Assembly: GCF_014648895.1 (NCBI RefSeq)
Contig: NZ_BMRZ01000003.1
Span: forward strand, 372,001-436,000
From: Streptomyces tanashiensis
GTDB lineage: Bacteria; Actinomycetota; Actinomycetes; Streptomycetales; Streptomycetaceae
Length of the DNA stretch: 64,000 nt
Direction of reading: 5' to 3'
Part shown: piece by piece, positions 18,801-26,958 of the stretch
Position numbering within the stretch: the first letter of the stretch is position 1
Layout: every line of letters begins with the position of its first letter
Translations under genes and position numbers: made by a program
The notes under the pieces: model-generated
Database searches by the model: none
Told to the model about the DNA's origin: nothing
What the model saw: the letters and a program-made list of their open reading frames with translations, nothing else

Positions 18801-19505
18801 ACGGAGCTCGACTGGTTCGGCCCCGTCTGGCACCCCTGGCTGGGCACCGGCCTCGGCTGGGGCCAGCAGCGCACCGGCAACGACCTCCGCTTCAACACCC
18901 CCGGTTGGGGCGACTCCGGCACCGACCACACCGGCTTCGGCAACGTGTGGAGCGACGACAGCATGACCCAGTACACCGAGGTGTACGTGAACGGCGTCCG
19001 CGTCGACCGCAAGATGAGCTCCGGCGCCTACGCCTGGGACGCCCCGGCGGAGGAGGCCACGTACAAGGTCGTCACCGACACCGCGCTCGACGCGGACCGC
19101 TGGCGGCTCGGCACCAAGGGCCACAGCGAGTGGACGTTCCGCTCGGCCGAGACGCCCTCCGACCGGATCACCTACCTGCCGATGCTCAACCTCGGCCTCG
19201 ACGTGGACACCGACCTCAACGGCGACGTCCGCGCCGGCGGCCGGATGCCCGTCGGGATCTCCGCCGAGTACGTGAAGGGCGCCACCGGCACCGGCACCAT
19301 CGGCACCGGCACCCTGGAGGTCTCCTACGACGAGGGCAGGACCTGGACGAAGGTCGCGCTCAAGAAGTCGTGGCGCGGCGTCTCCTGGACCGGTGAGCTG
19401 CGGATCCCGTCCGGCGCGGGCTCCGTCTCGCTGCGGGCCGGGGCGAGCGACGACCGGGGCGGCTCCGTCACCCAGGAGCTGATCCGCGCGGTCGGCGTGA
19501 AGTAG
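15822..19505 (+). CDS. Large secreted S8 (subtilisin-like) serine protease
   Basis: A 1227-residue exported protease. A signal peptide (about 1-34, ending PAAANTA) leads to a propeptide and then the S8 catalytic domain, with Asp227 (VAVLDTGAD), His259 (GGHGTHV), oxyanion Asn357 (AAGNSG) and Ser432 (GTSMATPHVAG). About 750 residues of beta-rich extracellular domains follow. GAGGAG about 9 bases before ATG fixes the start. The size and context match the large secreted protease found near matB in other streptomycetes. It probably degrades environmental protein. A strong terminator follows. Confidence 0.94.
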   Translation: MTSRTTPFDRGRAALLAAGVSLVMLSAGQTPAAANTAPTVPDTFKASATSSTVTLVTGDRVTLTDLGDGNRTVTVDRAKGATGAIRSQTVNGRVTVVPDEARPYLASGALDPRLFDVTGLVEQGITGELPLIVTYGARGARTAAAPRGAETVRALPSIGGAAVTATDPAAFWQGFTARGTARAAAPGKVWLDGRVEAAMAESNAQIGTPKAWEAGLTGKGVKVAVLDTGADLGHPDLAGRIAETRSFIEGQEVADRGGHGTHVTSTVGGSGAASDGKEKGVAPGATLAVGKVLSDQGSGTESQIIAGMEWAAKDIDAKIVSMSLGSREPSDGTDPMAQAVNTLSAETGALFVIAAGNSGYPGSIGSPGAADSALTVGAVDSADRAAYFTSQGPRYGDQALKPDVSAPGVDILAARSQLVAGSGPYTTMSGTSMATPHVAGVAALLAEKHPDWTGAQLKNALMSSSKTLDATSYELGAGRVDVAAAIAANVTATGSADLGFTSWPYEESKPVTRTVTYTNSSDAPVELNLAVEGMPAGVATLADTALTVPAHGSASTTVTGDGTKAPVGQSSGRITATAAGAAVAHTALGLVKEEERYTLTVHVKDRDGAPTPAYLGVQKLVEGEDPFPATVGESGTLELRLKPGTYTVDTFLDVRGSHGKDSLGLGFLTEPEIVLDRDREITLDGRQLREIRAEVEKRTETRQLLMEFDRKANGASYGGAVQVPPAYDSIFAAPTRKPATGTFEYRTVWRLGKPMLEAAVDGVRLSDATPQAGTTLLEGRHRLGLVDAGTGTPAEYTGKDVTGKAVLVRLTEGADPKQLAQTAQDAGAEALFVTDDQPGRLMKWFGTAAYEDRPLAVATVNTADAQRLAAGAARGKRVDLTGTRFTPYTYDLSEGHPGAIGKDLVFRPDEDELATIHSTFRMPTKRKELGGEFRYSITDTFRIGFGFKEWIAFPAERTEYVSTGTGQRWHESVDLGESLEQRGGQSVYRGGSRTELDWFGPVWHPWLGTGLGWGQQRTGNDLRFNTPGWGDSGTDHTGFGNVWSDDSMTQYTEVYVNGVRVDRKMSSGAYAWDAPAEEATYKVVTDTALDADRWRLGTKGHSEWTFRSAETPSDRITYLPMLNLGLDVDTDLNGDVRAGGRMPVGISAEYVKGATGTGTIGTGTLEVSYDEGRTWTKVALKKSWRGVSWTGELRIPSGAGSVSLRAGASDDRGGSVTQELIRAVGVK

Positions 19506-19516
19506 TCCGTGTGCGA

Positions 19517-19548
19517 GGCCGGGCCCCTCCGCTTCGGGGCCCGGCCTT
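19517..19548. terminator. Convergent terminator hairpin
   Basis: A perfect 11-bp stem (GGCCGGGCCCC with GGGGCCCGGCC) with an 8-base loop lies 11 bases after the protease stop. It sits between convergent genes and can serve the protease and the minus-strand acyl-CoA synthetase. Confidence 0.85.
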
Positions 19549-19590
19549 CGCCGTCCGCTCAACCGGCCTTCGCCGTCCGCTCAACCGGCC
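19547..19590. repeat. 22-bp perfect tandem duplication at the matB stop
   Basis: Two identical 22-base units, 19547-19568 and 19569-19590, lie head to tail. The second carries the stop codon and last codons of the minus-strand acyl-CoA synthetase, so the first is an extra copy of the gene's 3' end. Their identity points to a recent slippage event. Confidence 0.9.
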
Positions 19591-21035
19591 GTCGGCAGCG
19601 CCTTCTTCAGGACCTTCCCCATGTCGTTGCGGGGGAGCGCGTCGAGATAGCGCACCACCCGGGGACGCTTGTGCGGCGCGAGCAGCCCCGCCACATGGTC
19701 GGCCAGGTCCGCCTCCGCCGGCGGCTTCTCCCCGTCCTGCGGCACCACCCAGGCCACGATCCGCTCGCCCAGGTCCGGGTCGGGCTCGCCCGTGACGGCC
19801 GCCTCCAGGACCCCGGGATGGTCGAGGAGCGCGTTCTCGATCTCGCCCGCCCCGATCTTGTAACCACCGCTCTTGATGAGGTCGGTCGCCTTCCGGCCCA
19901 CCAGACGCACCGCGCCGTCCGCCTCGCGGACCGCCATGTCACCGGTGCGGAACCAGCCCCCGTCGAACGCCGCCGCCGTCGCCTCCGGCCGGCCCAGATA
20001 CCCGGAGAAGAGGTTCGGGCCGCGCACCTGCACCTCGCCGACCGTCTCCCCGTCCAGCTCCTCCAGCACCGAACCGTCCTCCTCCACCAGCCGCAGCTCC
20101 ACGCCCGTCAGCGGAGGCCCGACGGTCCCGGGGCGCGGGGCCGCCCCCGGCACGACGCTCGTGTTCATCAAGGTCTCGGTCATCCCGTACCGCTCCACGA
20201 CCGTCCGGCCCGTCGCCGCCGCGATCCGCTCGTGGTCGTGCACCGGCAGCGCCGCGGAGCCGGAGACGAGGAGCCGGGCACCGGTCAGGGCCGCCGTCAG
20301 GGCCGGGTCGCCGTCGAGGGCGTCCGCGAGCCGGTGGTACATGGTCGGCACGCCGAACAGCATGGTGCCGCCGTCGCTCAGCTCCCGGGCCACGCCGTCC
20401 ACCGAGAACCCGCCCAGGTGCCGGACCTCGCCGCCGCGCCGCAGCGGACCCAGGATCCCGAGGACGAGGCCATGGACGTGGAACAGCGGCAGCGCGTGCA
20501 CCAGGACGTCGTCCGCCGTCCACGACCAGGCCCCGGCCAGCGCGTCGAGGGACGCGGCGACCGCCCGGTGCGAGAGAAGGACGCCCTTCGGGGGGCCGGT
20601 GGTGCCGGACGTGTAGACGATCAGGGCCGGGGACTCGGGGTCGACCGGGGCCGTCGGAGGCGTCGCTCCCGGCCCGGTGAGCTCCACGTCGATCCGGGGG
20701 AGCGCCGCGAGGCCGGCCGGCAGCTCGTCCCCCGGCCCCGCCAGCACCACATCGGGCGTGCTGTCGCCGAGGATGTGCGCCAACTCCCGCTCACCGGTGC
20801 GGGGATTGAGCGGCACGGCGGGCACCCCGGCGAGCAGGGCGGCCACGACGGCGACGGCGGTACGGGCGGTCGGCGTGGCCCAGACGGCCACGCGCCCCAT
20901 GCCGCCGACGCGGACGGCGAGGGCGGAGGCGGCCCGGGCCAGCTCGGCGTAGCTCAGGACGTCCGAACCGAAGCGGAGGGCGGGGCGGTCGGAGGGCGTC
21001 GCCGCGAGGGCGGGAAAGAGAGTCACGCTGTGCAT
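19581..21035 (-). CDS. matB: Malonyl-CoA synthetase MatB-type acyl-CoA ligase
   Basis: An ANL-superfamily ligase of about 484 residues that adenylates a (methyl)malonate-type acid and forms its CoA thioester. Motifs present are the P-loop YTSGTTGPPKG, the HVHGLVLG region, the YGMTETLMN aromatic/adenine motif, WFRTGDMA and the hinge and catalytic lysine regions (GRKATDLIKSGGYKIG, ending RNDMGKVLKKAL). I recognise close overall similarity to the S. coelicolor MatB sequence as I remember it. ATG 21035 (MHSVTLFPAL) was chosen; another in-frame start lies at 21068. It could supply malonyl-CoA for the fatty acid and ketosynthase pathways in the window. Confidence 0.88.
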   Translation of the reverse strand: MHSVTLFPALAATPSDRPALRFGSDVLSYAELARAASALAVRVGGMGRVAVWATPTARTAVAVVAALLAGVPAVPLNPRTGERELAHILGDSTPDVVLAGPGDELPAGLAALPRIDVELTGPGATPPTAPVDPESPALIVYTSGTTGPPKGVLLSHRAVAASLDALAGAWSWTADDVLVHALPLFHVHGLVLGILGPLRRGGEVRHLGGFSVDGVARELSDGGTMLFGVPTMYHRLADALDGDPALTAALTGARLLVSGSAALPVHDHERIAAATGRTVVERYGMTETLMNTSVVPGAAPRPGTVGPPLTGVELRLVEEDGSVLEELDGETVGEVQVRGPNLFSGYLGRPEATAAAFDGGWFRTGDMAVREADGAVRLVGRKATDLIKSGGYKIGAGEIENALLDHPGVLEAAVTGEPDPDLGERIVAWVVPQDGEKPPAEADLADHVAGLLAPHKRPRVVRYLDALPRNDMGKVLKKALPTAG

Positions 21036-21059
21036 TCTGCCCGCGCCGGCCGCCCCCGT

Positions 21060-21098
21060 TGTGGGCAATCGTTCCGCCCTGCGGGACGATTGCCCACA
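21060..21098. repeat. Dispersed palindrome, copy 1
   Basis: Arms of 18 bases beginning TGTGGGCAATCGT pair around a 3-base loop with one G-T difference. A related palindrome with the same TGTGGGCA ends occurs at 50398-50432. It lies between matB and the transporter gene, both on the minus strand, so it may act as a terminator for one or a REP-like element. Confidence 0.75.
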
Positions 21099-21129
21099 CG
21101 GTGGTGGGCGGAGCCAACGGCGGGGCGCG

Positions 21130-22365
21130 TCAGGGGCGGGAGGACGTCAGGTCCGTCGGGGCCGGGGACGGGGTCTCCTCGGTCGGGCGGATCCCCCGCA
21201 TCCGCCCGTACGCGTACACACATCCCGCCAGCGCCAGATCCGACAGCAGCATGAAGCCGATCGAGTACGAGCCCTTCGCGCTGTAGATCGCGCCCATCAC
21301 CAGCGGCGGCAGGAACCCGCCGAGGCCGCCCATCGCGCCGACGATGCCGGTCACACTGCCGACCTTGGCCTGCGGGGTGACCTGGGAGACCAGGGCGAAG
21401 ACGGAGCCGCTCGCCGTGCCGAGCCCGGCGGCCATGATGAGCAAGGCCGTCGTGCCGCCCGGGTACAGCGGCGGGTCGAAGGCCTGGACGATCGCGAGCA
21501 GCGCGACCACCCCGAGCGCGACGGCCGTGACGAGCGCCGGGTGGATCCGGTCGGAGAGCCAGCCGCCGATGGGCCGGAAGACGACCGTGACCAGAGCGAA
21601 CCCGGCCGCCTTGGTCCCCGCGTCCGTCGGGTCGAGCTCGTACCAGGTCTTCAGGTACGTCGGCAGGTAGACGCCGAACGCGACGATGCCGCCGAACCCG
21701 ATCGCGTACAGCGCCGACAGCTCCCACGTCACCCGCAGTCGGGCCGCCGAGCGGAGGCGGGTCCCGAGGGAGGCGGTGGGCACGGGCCGGTCCGGGCGGT
21801 CCGTGATGAGGAACGCGGCGAGCACCGCGTACACGGCGAGCGCGATCGCGACCACGATGAACGGCAGGTTCTCGCCGTGCTTGGCGATCCGGGGCGTGAA
21901 GTAGCCGGAGAGCGCCACCCCGCCCATGCCCATGCCGAACACCCCGAGCGCCAGACCGCGCTTGGCGGGCGGGAACCAGGAGTTGACCAGCGGGATGCCG
22001 ATGGCGAACGTCGTGCCGCCGAGGCCGAGGAGGAAGCCGACGGCCAGCATCAGGCCGTAACTGTCCTTGACGACGATCAGGAGGAGGACCGGGACGATCG
22101 TCAGCGCCGAGACGAGCGGGAACATCAGCTTCGCCCCGTACCGGTCGGTCAGCGCCCCGGCCGGGATGCGGCCGAGCGAGCCGACCAGGACGGGCACCGC
22201 CACGAGCAGCGACTGCTCGAAGGAACTGAGTTCGAGCCGGTCGCCGTACCAGCTCGCGATCGGCGCGATCAGATCCCACGCCCAGAAGGTGAGCGTGAAG
22301 CCGATGGTGGCCATCACCAGGTTGCGGTAGGCCGCAGCTGTCGGGGGCTTGGTCTCGGTGGTCAC
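21130..22365 (-). CDS. NNP-family nitrate/nitrite transporter (NarK-like MFS)
   Basis: An MFS protein of about 411 residues with 12 predicted segments. Family marks include GRIPAGALTDRYGAK in the 2-3 loop, the glycine-rich segments GFLLGLGGTTFAIGIPLVNSWFPP and GIVGAMGGLGGFLPP, which are the nitrate-signature type repeats of the NNP group. Substrate is probably nitrate or nitrite; another anion is possible. The start is uncertain: GTG 22365 gives VTTETKPPT, while a TTG at 22377 extends it by four codons. It precedes matB in the same direction, separated by a palindrome. Confidence 0.82.
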   Translation of the reverse strand: MTTETKPPTAAAYRNLVMATIGFTLTFWAWDLIAPIASWYGDRLELSSFEQSLLVAVPVLVGSLGRIPAGALTDRYGAKLMFPLVSALTIVPVLLLIVVKDSYGLMLAVGFLLGLGGTTFAIGIPLVNSWFPPAKRGLALGVFGMGMGGVALSGYFTPRIAKHGENLPFIVVAIALAVYAVLAAFLITDRPDRPVPTASLGTRLRSAARLRVTWELSALYAIGFGGIVAFGVYLPTYLKTWYELDPTDAGTKAAGFALVTVVFRPIGGWLSDRIHPALVTAVALGVVALLAIVQAFDPPLYPGGTTALLIMAAGLGTASGSVFALVSQVTPQAKVGSVTGIVGAMGGLGGFLPPLVMGAIYSAKGSYSIGFMLLSDLALAGCVYAYGRMRGIRPTEETPSPAPTDLTSSRP

Positions 22366-22420
22366 GCCACCAGTCAAGATCCGGGGGAGTGCCGCGGCGC
22401 GCCGGGTTGGGCCGTACGGG

Positions 22421-23971
22421 TCAGGGCCAGGTCACCACGGTCGGCGGCGTGCCGTCGTCCTCGACGCGGAGCCGGGCGCCGCCGTCCCCGGCCGAGACCT
22501 CGACCGTGATCGCGCCGACCCCTGTCCGCCGGTGCGCCGCCGCGAGCGCCCCGCGCAGTACGGCGAGGAGCTTGTCCGCCGTCGCCTCGTCGACGAGGGT
22601 GTCGACCGCGCCCGAGAAGTGCACGGACGGCTGGAAGCCGAGGAGGGCAGCGGCCCCGCCGGTCTCGCGCAGGACCCGTCCCCGGAAGGAGGTGGGCGCG
22701 TCCGCCGGCGGCTGCTGGAGGGCGAAGATGGTCGTCCGGACCTCCTGGATCGTCGAGTCCAGTTCGTCCACGGCCCGGCCGAGCAGCGCCGACTCGTCGG
22801 AGGAGCCGGCCGCCCGCCGCCGGGTGGACTCCAGCATCATCTCCGTGGCGAACAGCCGCTGCACCACCAGGTCGTGCAGGTCGCGGGCGATCCGGTCGCG
22901 GTCCTCGAAGACCGCGAGCCGCTCCCGGTCGTGCCGCGCGTCCGCGAGGACCAGCGCGAGCGCCGCCTGCGAGGCGAACTGCGAGGCGAGCAGCTTGTCC
23001 ACGGCCGAGTAGGGCGGGCCGCCGCGCCGCCGGGGCAGGGCGAGGGTGCCGATGAGCTTCCCGCCGCTCTGCAGCGGCAGCATCATCGACGGACCGAAGC
23101 GGGACCGTACGTGGGTGGTCATCCGGGGGTCGGTCGCCGAGTCCTCGACGAAGACCGGTTCCCCGCCCAGGAGCTGGACCAGGACCGGGGAACCGGGTGC
23201 GATCGCCGTGCCGACCAGGTCGCCGGGGTCGTCCGTGGTGGAGGCGGCGACGATCTCCATCCCGCCCTCCTCGGTGGGCTGGAGGACCACACCGGCCGAG
23301 GCGTCGGCGAGGATGCGGGCCTGCTCGGCGACGGTCGTCAGGGCGTTCTCGGCGGTGGCGCCGGTGAGCAGGGCCGTGGTCACGGCGGCCGCGCCCTCGA
23401 TCCAGCGCTCCCGCTGCCGGCTGGTCTCGTACAGACGGGCGTTGCCGATGGCGATCCCGGCCTGGGAGGCGAGGACCCGGAGCAGGGCGAGGTCCTCCTC
23501 GGTGAAGCCGCCCGCGCGCTTCCCGGTGAGGTACAGATTGCCGAAGACCTGGGTGTGGACCCGGATCGGGACGCCGAGGAAGTCGCGCATCTCCGGGTGG
23601 CCCTCGGGGACGCCCGAGGAGCGCGGGTCGGCCGTCAGGTCGTCGAGCCGCAGCGGCCGCGGGTCCTGGAGCAGGGCGCCGATGAGCCCGGTGCGGCCGT
23701 CGGGGAGGCGGCCGATCCGCTGCCTCTCGGCGTCGGTCATGCCGGAGGTGAAGAGGTCGGTGAGGCGGTGGCGCTCGGGGTCGACGACCCCGAGCGCCCC
23801 GTAGCGGGCTCCGGTCAGCTCGGTGGCGGAGTCCACGATGTGCTGGAGGGTGGTGCGGAGTTCGAGGTCCGTGCCGACGCTGAGGACCGCTTCGAGCAGC
23901 ATGGGCAGTCGGGGTGTCTCCGTGCCGTCGTCGGTGTCCGCGGCCCCGGCGCCCTTGTCCATGATCGTCAT
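22421..23971 (-). CDS. GAF-domain sensor histidine kinase with truncated ATPase domain
   Basis: A 516-residue cytosolic protein with two GAF domains (about 25-185 and 195-340) and a HisKA_3 dimerisation helix with DRIARDLHDLVVQRLF, the DevS/NreB type. The C-terminal ATPase part is short: the N-box is degenerate (GALAAAHRRTG, no Asn) and the protein stops eleven residues after VEDDG, before any GxGL box. Reading past the stop does not restore one, so this is not a simple frameshift. It may sense a ligand or redox state but have weak or no kinase activity. No response regulator is adjacent. Confidence 0.85.
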   Translation of the reverse strand: MTIMDKGAGAADTDDGTETPRLPMLLEAVLSVGTDLELRTTLQHIVDSATELTGARYGALGVVDPERHRLTDLFTSGMTDAERQRIGRLPDGRTGLIGALLQDPRPLRLDDLTADPRSSGVPEGHPEMRDFLGVPIRVHTQVFGNLYLTGKRAGGFTEEDLALLRVLASQAGIAIGNARLYETSRQRERWIEGAAAVTTALLTGATAENALTTVAEQARILADASAGVVLQPTEEGGMEIVAASTTDDPGDLVGTAIAPGSPVLVQLLGGEPVFVEDSATDPRMTTHVRSRFGPSMMLPLQSGGKLIGTLALPRRRGGPPYSAVDKLLASQFASQAALALVLADARHDRERLAVFEDRDRIARDLHDLVVQRLFATEMMLESTRRRAAGSSDESALLGRAVDELDSTIQEVRTTIFALQQPPADAPTSFRGRVLRETGGAAALLGFQPSVHFSGAVDTLVDEATADKLLAVLRGALAAAHRRTGVGAITVEVSAGDGGARLRVEDDGTPPTVVTWP

Positions 23972-24009
23972 GGTCTCATTGTCGTACGAATCATCCGGTT
24001 TCGTGTGGT

Positions 24010-25071
24010 TCAGTCCTCGTCGGTGAGCGGGTCCTTCTCCGCCAGCGGGTCGAGGACCATCGGCTGGACCTTGCCCTCCAGCATCGCGCCGAGACCCAGG
24101 ACCGCGCACACGTCCGGCCGTTCCGCGATGTGCACCGGCATGCCGGTCGCCTCGCGCAGCATCTGGTCGAGGCCCGGCAGCAGGGCGCTGCCGCCCACCA
24201 TCATGATCCCGCGGTCCGCGAGGTCGGCCACCAGGTCCGGTGGGCAGTCCCGCAGCACCTTCCCGATGCCGTCGAGGACCGCCGTCAGCGGGGTGTGGAT
24301 CGCGTCGCGTACGGCGGCGGTGTCGACGGTCACCGAACGGGCCAGGCCCGTGGCGACGTCCCGGCCGTGGATCTCCGTCCAGGCGGGCCCGTGCGTCGTC
24401 AGGCCGTTGCCGCTGAGGGCCAGTTGCAGCGGGCGCACCGACTGGCTCGGCAGCATCAGCTCGTGGTGGTGGCGCAGGTGCTGGATGACGGCGTGGTCGA
24501 TGGCGTTGCCGCCGACCGGCATCCGCTCCGCCGTGACGATCGCGCCGAGCGAGAGGACCGCGACCTGCGTGGTCGCCGCCCCGCACACCAGGATCATGGT
24601 CGCGGTGGGCTGCTCGACGGGAAGCCCGCAGCCCACGGCCGCCGCGATCAGGGTGTCGACCAGCTCGACCCGGCGCGCCCCGAGACCGACGAGGGTCTCC
24701 ACGGCGGCGCGCTGCGCCAGCGGATCGCTGTCGTGCGGGGTGCAGGCGGCCGCGCGCAGCCGGGGCTTGCGGCGCAGCTGCCGGCGCAGCTTCTCGCCGA
24801 GGAGGTGACGGAGCATCCGCTGCGCCATGTCGATGTCGACGACCGTGCCGCCCGAGACCGGGCGTACGACCCGGATGTAGTCGGGGGTGCGGCCGGTCAT
24901 CTTCTCGGCGAGGGCGCCGACGGCGATCAGCGCTCCGGTACGGGTGTTGACGGCGGCGACGCTCGGCTCGTCGACGACGAGTCCGGCGCCCTTGACGAAG
25001 ACGCGGGTGCGGGCGGCACCCAGGTCGACGGCGACATGGCAACGACGCAGCTGTTCAAGGCTGACGGTCAC
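24010..25071 (-). CDS. mbl: MreB-like protein Mbl
   Basis: A 353-residue actin-fold protein. The phosphate-1 loop DLGAARTRVFVKG, the VRPVSGGTVVDIDMAQRML region, phosphate-2 VCGAATTQVAVL and the adenosine motif GGSALLPGL are visible. I recognise near identity to the S. coelicolor Mbl start (TVSLEQLRRCHVAVDLGAA). GTG 25071 is preceded by GGAGGA. In streptomycetes Mbl works with MreB in spore-wall formation. It is shorter than canonical MreB at its C-terminus. Bases 25072-25357 upstream contain no gene. Confidence 0.92.
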   Translation of the reverse strand: MTVSLEQLRRCHVAVDLGAARTRVFVKGAGLVVDEPSVAAVNTRTGALIAVGALAEKMTGRTPDYIRVVRPVSGGTVVDIDMAQRMLRHLLGEKLRRQLRRKPRLRAAACTPHDSDPLAQRAAVETLVGLGARRVELVDTLIAAAVGCGLPVEQPTATMILVCGAATTQVAVLSLGAIVTAERMPVGGNAIDHAVIQHLRHHHELMLPSQSVRPLQLALSGNGLTTHGPAWTEIHGRDVATGLARSVTVDTAAVRDAIHTPLTAVLDGIGKVLRDCPPDLVADLADRGIMMVGGSALLPGLDQMLREATGMPVHIAERPDVCAVLGLGAMLEGKVQPMVLDPLAEKDPLTDED

Positions 25072-25357
25072 GGCGGATCCTCCGGAGTGCGGTGCTGGCA
25101 CGGGCGAGGCGGGTCGCGATTCGCGGTCCTGTTCGCATCGTCCGACCGTCCGGGGCGCGGCGCGCGCTGGGCTGAGCCGCCCGGGGCCCCGGTGCGGGCC
25201 GTGCCGGAGGCGGTACTCCGGGTGAGGAGCGTCCGGAGGCCATCCCTCCCGAAGCGGGAGAATCACGGCGCACCGCCGACGACCTGCGGTTTCCACACAG
25301 GATCCTCACTTCTGTGCCTACCTGACGCAGCACCGGGCCGCATAGCCTGCGGGCCCC

Positions 25358-26371
25358 ATGGACTACTGCCACGCGTGCCGGCGGCATCTCAACGGGGCCC
25401 TCGCCTGTGCCGGGTGCGGGACTCCCGTCGAGGCGCTGCGGTACGAAACCCCCCACATACCGGTCCACACCCCGGACCACGGTCACGGCGAGCCCGACCG
25501 GCCCGCCCTCTACGACGAGCGGTTCGCGGCGTACGGCGCGCAGGACCGGTTCGCGGCCCACGACGAGCGCCCGGCGGTCCACGCCGTCCACGACGAGCGG
25601 TTCGCGGCCCACGACGCGCAGGACCGTTTCGCGGCCCACGACGCGTCGGACCGGCCCGCGCCCGAGCACGTCTACGAGCTGGACGTCCTCGAACCGCCGC
25701 GCCCGGCCCCCGGCGGCCGCCGTGCCGCCCGCGCCGCCGCGCAGGACCGCGCCGCCCCGCGGCGGGGGCGGAGGTCGCGCTCGCGCCGGGGCCGTAACGT
25801 CCTGGTGGGAACGGTGGGCCTGGTCCTCGCGGCCGGGACCCTGAGCCTGGCGCAGCTCGCCCTGGAGGAGCCGCCGCGGGACGGCGCGGCCACCGCGGTC
25901 GAGGAGCTGGAGGTCACCGAGACCCCGCTGTCGCCGGAACCCGTCGAGACCTCCGGAGCGCCGGAGGGGTCGAGCGAGGCCCCGGTGACGGACGCGCCGA
26001 GCACCGTCTCCGCGCGCCCCCGCCAGGTGAGCGCGGGCTCGTCCGAGGGCTCCGGCACGGGGTCCGGCTCGGGCAGGGGTACGGGATCGGGCCCGGGCTC
26101 CGGTACGCGTCCGGGCGCGGGCACGGGATCCGGTACGGGGACCGGCACCGGCCAGGGGGGCGGCGGCGACGCGACCGCCGAGCCGACGGCCACCGGCCCC
26201 GCCGCCCCGTCCGCCACGCCCACCGGGACCGCGTCGCCGGGCGAACCGACACCGGGCGGTTCGGGGACGCCCGGCGGACCCGCACCGTCGACCACCGGCC
26301 CCACACCGACCCAGACCCCGACCCCCACCCCGACACCGACGTGCACCCGCTTCCTCTGGTGGTGCGTGTAG
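25358..26371 (+). CDS. SCO2400-family zinc-ribbon membrane protein
   Basis: A 337-residue protein with an N-terminal zinc ribbon (Cys4, Cys7, Cys17, Cys20 in MDYCHACRRHLNG-type context), a His/Asp/Arg repeat zone, one membrane segment near residues 148-165 (VLVGTVGLVLAAGTLSLAQL) and a long Ser/Gly/Thr/Pro-rich outer region ending WWCV. I recognise the start as the Streptomyces SCO2400 family, function unknown. The repeat zone (about 25513-25656) consists of DERFAAH and AQDRFAAHD units. The ribbon would be cytoplasmic and the Pro/Thr tail extracellular. Confidence 0.85.
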   Translation: MDYCHACRRHLNGALACAGCGTPVEALRYETPHIPVHTPDHGHGEPDRPALYDERFAAYGAQDRFAAHDERPAVHAVHDERFAAHDAQDRFAAHDASDRPAPEHVYELDVLEPPRPAPGGRRAARAAAQDRAAPRRGRRSRSRRGRNVLVGTVGLVLAAGTLSLAQLALEEPPRDGAATAVEELEVTETPLSPEPVETSGAPEGSSEAPVTDAPSTVSARPRQVSAGSSEGSGTGSGSGRGTGSGPGSGTRPGAGTGSGTGTGTGQGGGGDATAEPTATGPAAPSATPTGTASPGEPTPGGSGTPGGPAPSTTGPTPTQTPTPTPTPTCTRFLWWCV

Positions 26372-26418
26372 GGGCGGTGGGCGACCGGTGGTGCGGGCAG
26401 CGGCGGCGGGCGGCGCCG

Positions 26419-26853
26419 TCAGGCCACGTCCGCGCCCAGCATCCGCTTCAGCAGGTCCCTCAGCAGGGTGCGCTCGGTCTCGGTCAGTTCGCCGAGGGGT
26501 TCGCGGGCGAAGTCCAGGGACTCGCGCAGGCGGCGGGCGGTGTCGCGGCCCTCGTCCGTGGGGACGGCCAGCTTGACCCGCCGGTCGTCCGGGTCGGGCC
26601 GGCGCTCGACCAGGCCGCGGGCCTCCAGGCGGTCGACGATGCCGGTGATGTTGGAGGGCTCGCACTTCAGCTTCTGGGCGATGCGGCGCATCGGCAGCGG
26701 ATCGAGCGAGAGCAGGCCGAGGACGCGGGCCTGGGCGCCGGTCAGCGCGTGCTGCGCGGCCGCCTGCTCGTACTCCTCGTAGTAGCGCGCGACGACCGTG
26801 CCGATCAGCTCGACGACTTCGAGGGTCAGGGGGTCCGTGCGTGAGGTGGCCAT
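26419..26853 (-). CDS. MarR-family transcriptional regulator
   Basis: A 144-residue winged-helix MarR protein. LPMRRIAQKLKCEPSNITGIVDRLEARGLVERRPDPDDRR covers the recognition helix and wing. One cysteine sits in the recognition helix (KCEPSN). It is divergent from the oxidoreductase gene at 26959, with an AT-rich 105-base gap containing TTGACA (26875-26880), so it likely controls that gene and itself. The effector is unknown. Confidence 0.9.
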   Translation of the reverse strand: MATSRTDPLTLEVVELIGTVVARYYEEYEQAAAQHALTGAQARVLGLLSLDPLPMRRIAQKLKCEPSNITGIVDRLEARGLVERRPDPDDRRVKLAVPTDEGRDTARRLRESLDFAREPLGELTETERTLLRDLLKRMLGADVA

Positions 26854-26958
26854 GGGGAGCAGTCTACCCAGATACTTGACAACATGAAATATCCAGGCGC
26901 ATGGTTGTTTGAGGTAGTGAACCTTTTGTGATCTGAAGCTTTTCTGGAGGCCGTGCTC

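Noticed and set aside
14328..19562. A 1744-codon open frame antisense to the MFS and subtilisin genes
   Set aside because: In high-GC DNA the antisense frames stay open by codon bias. The plus-strand genes have signal peptide, catalytic residues and ribosome sites; the antisense product is a low-complexity Gly/Ala/Arg/Val string.
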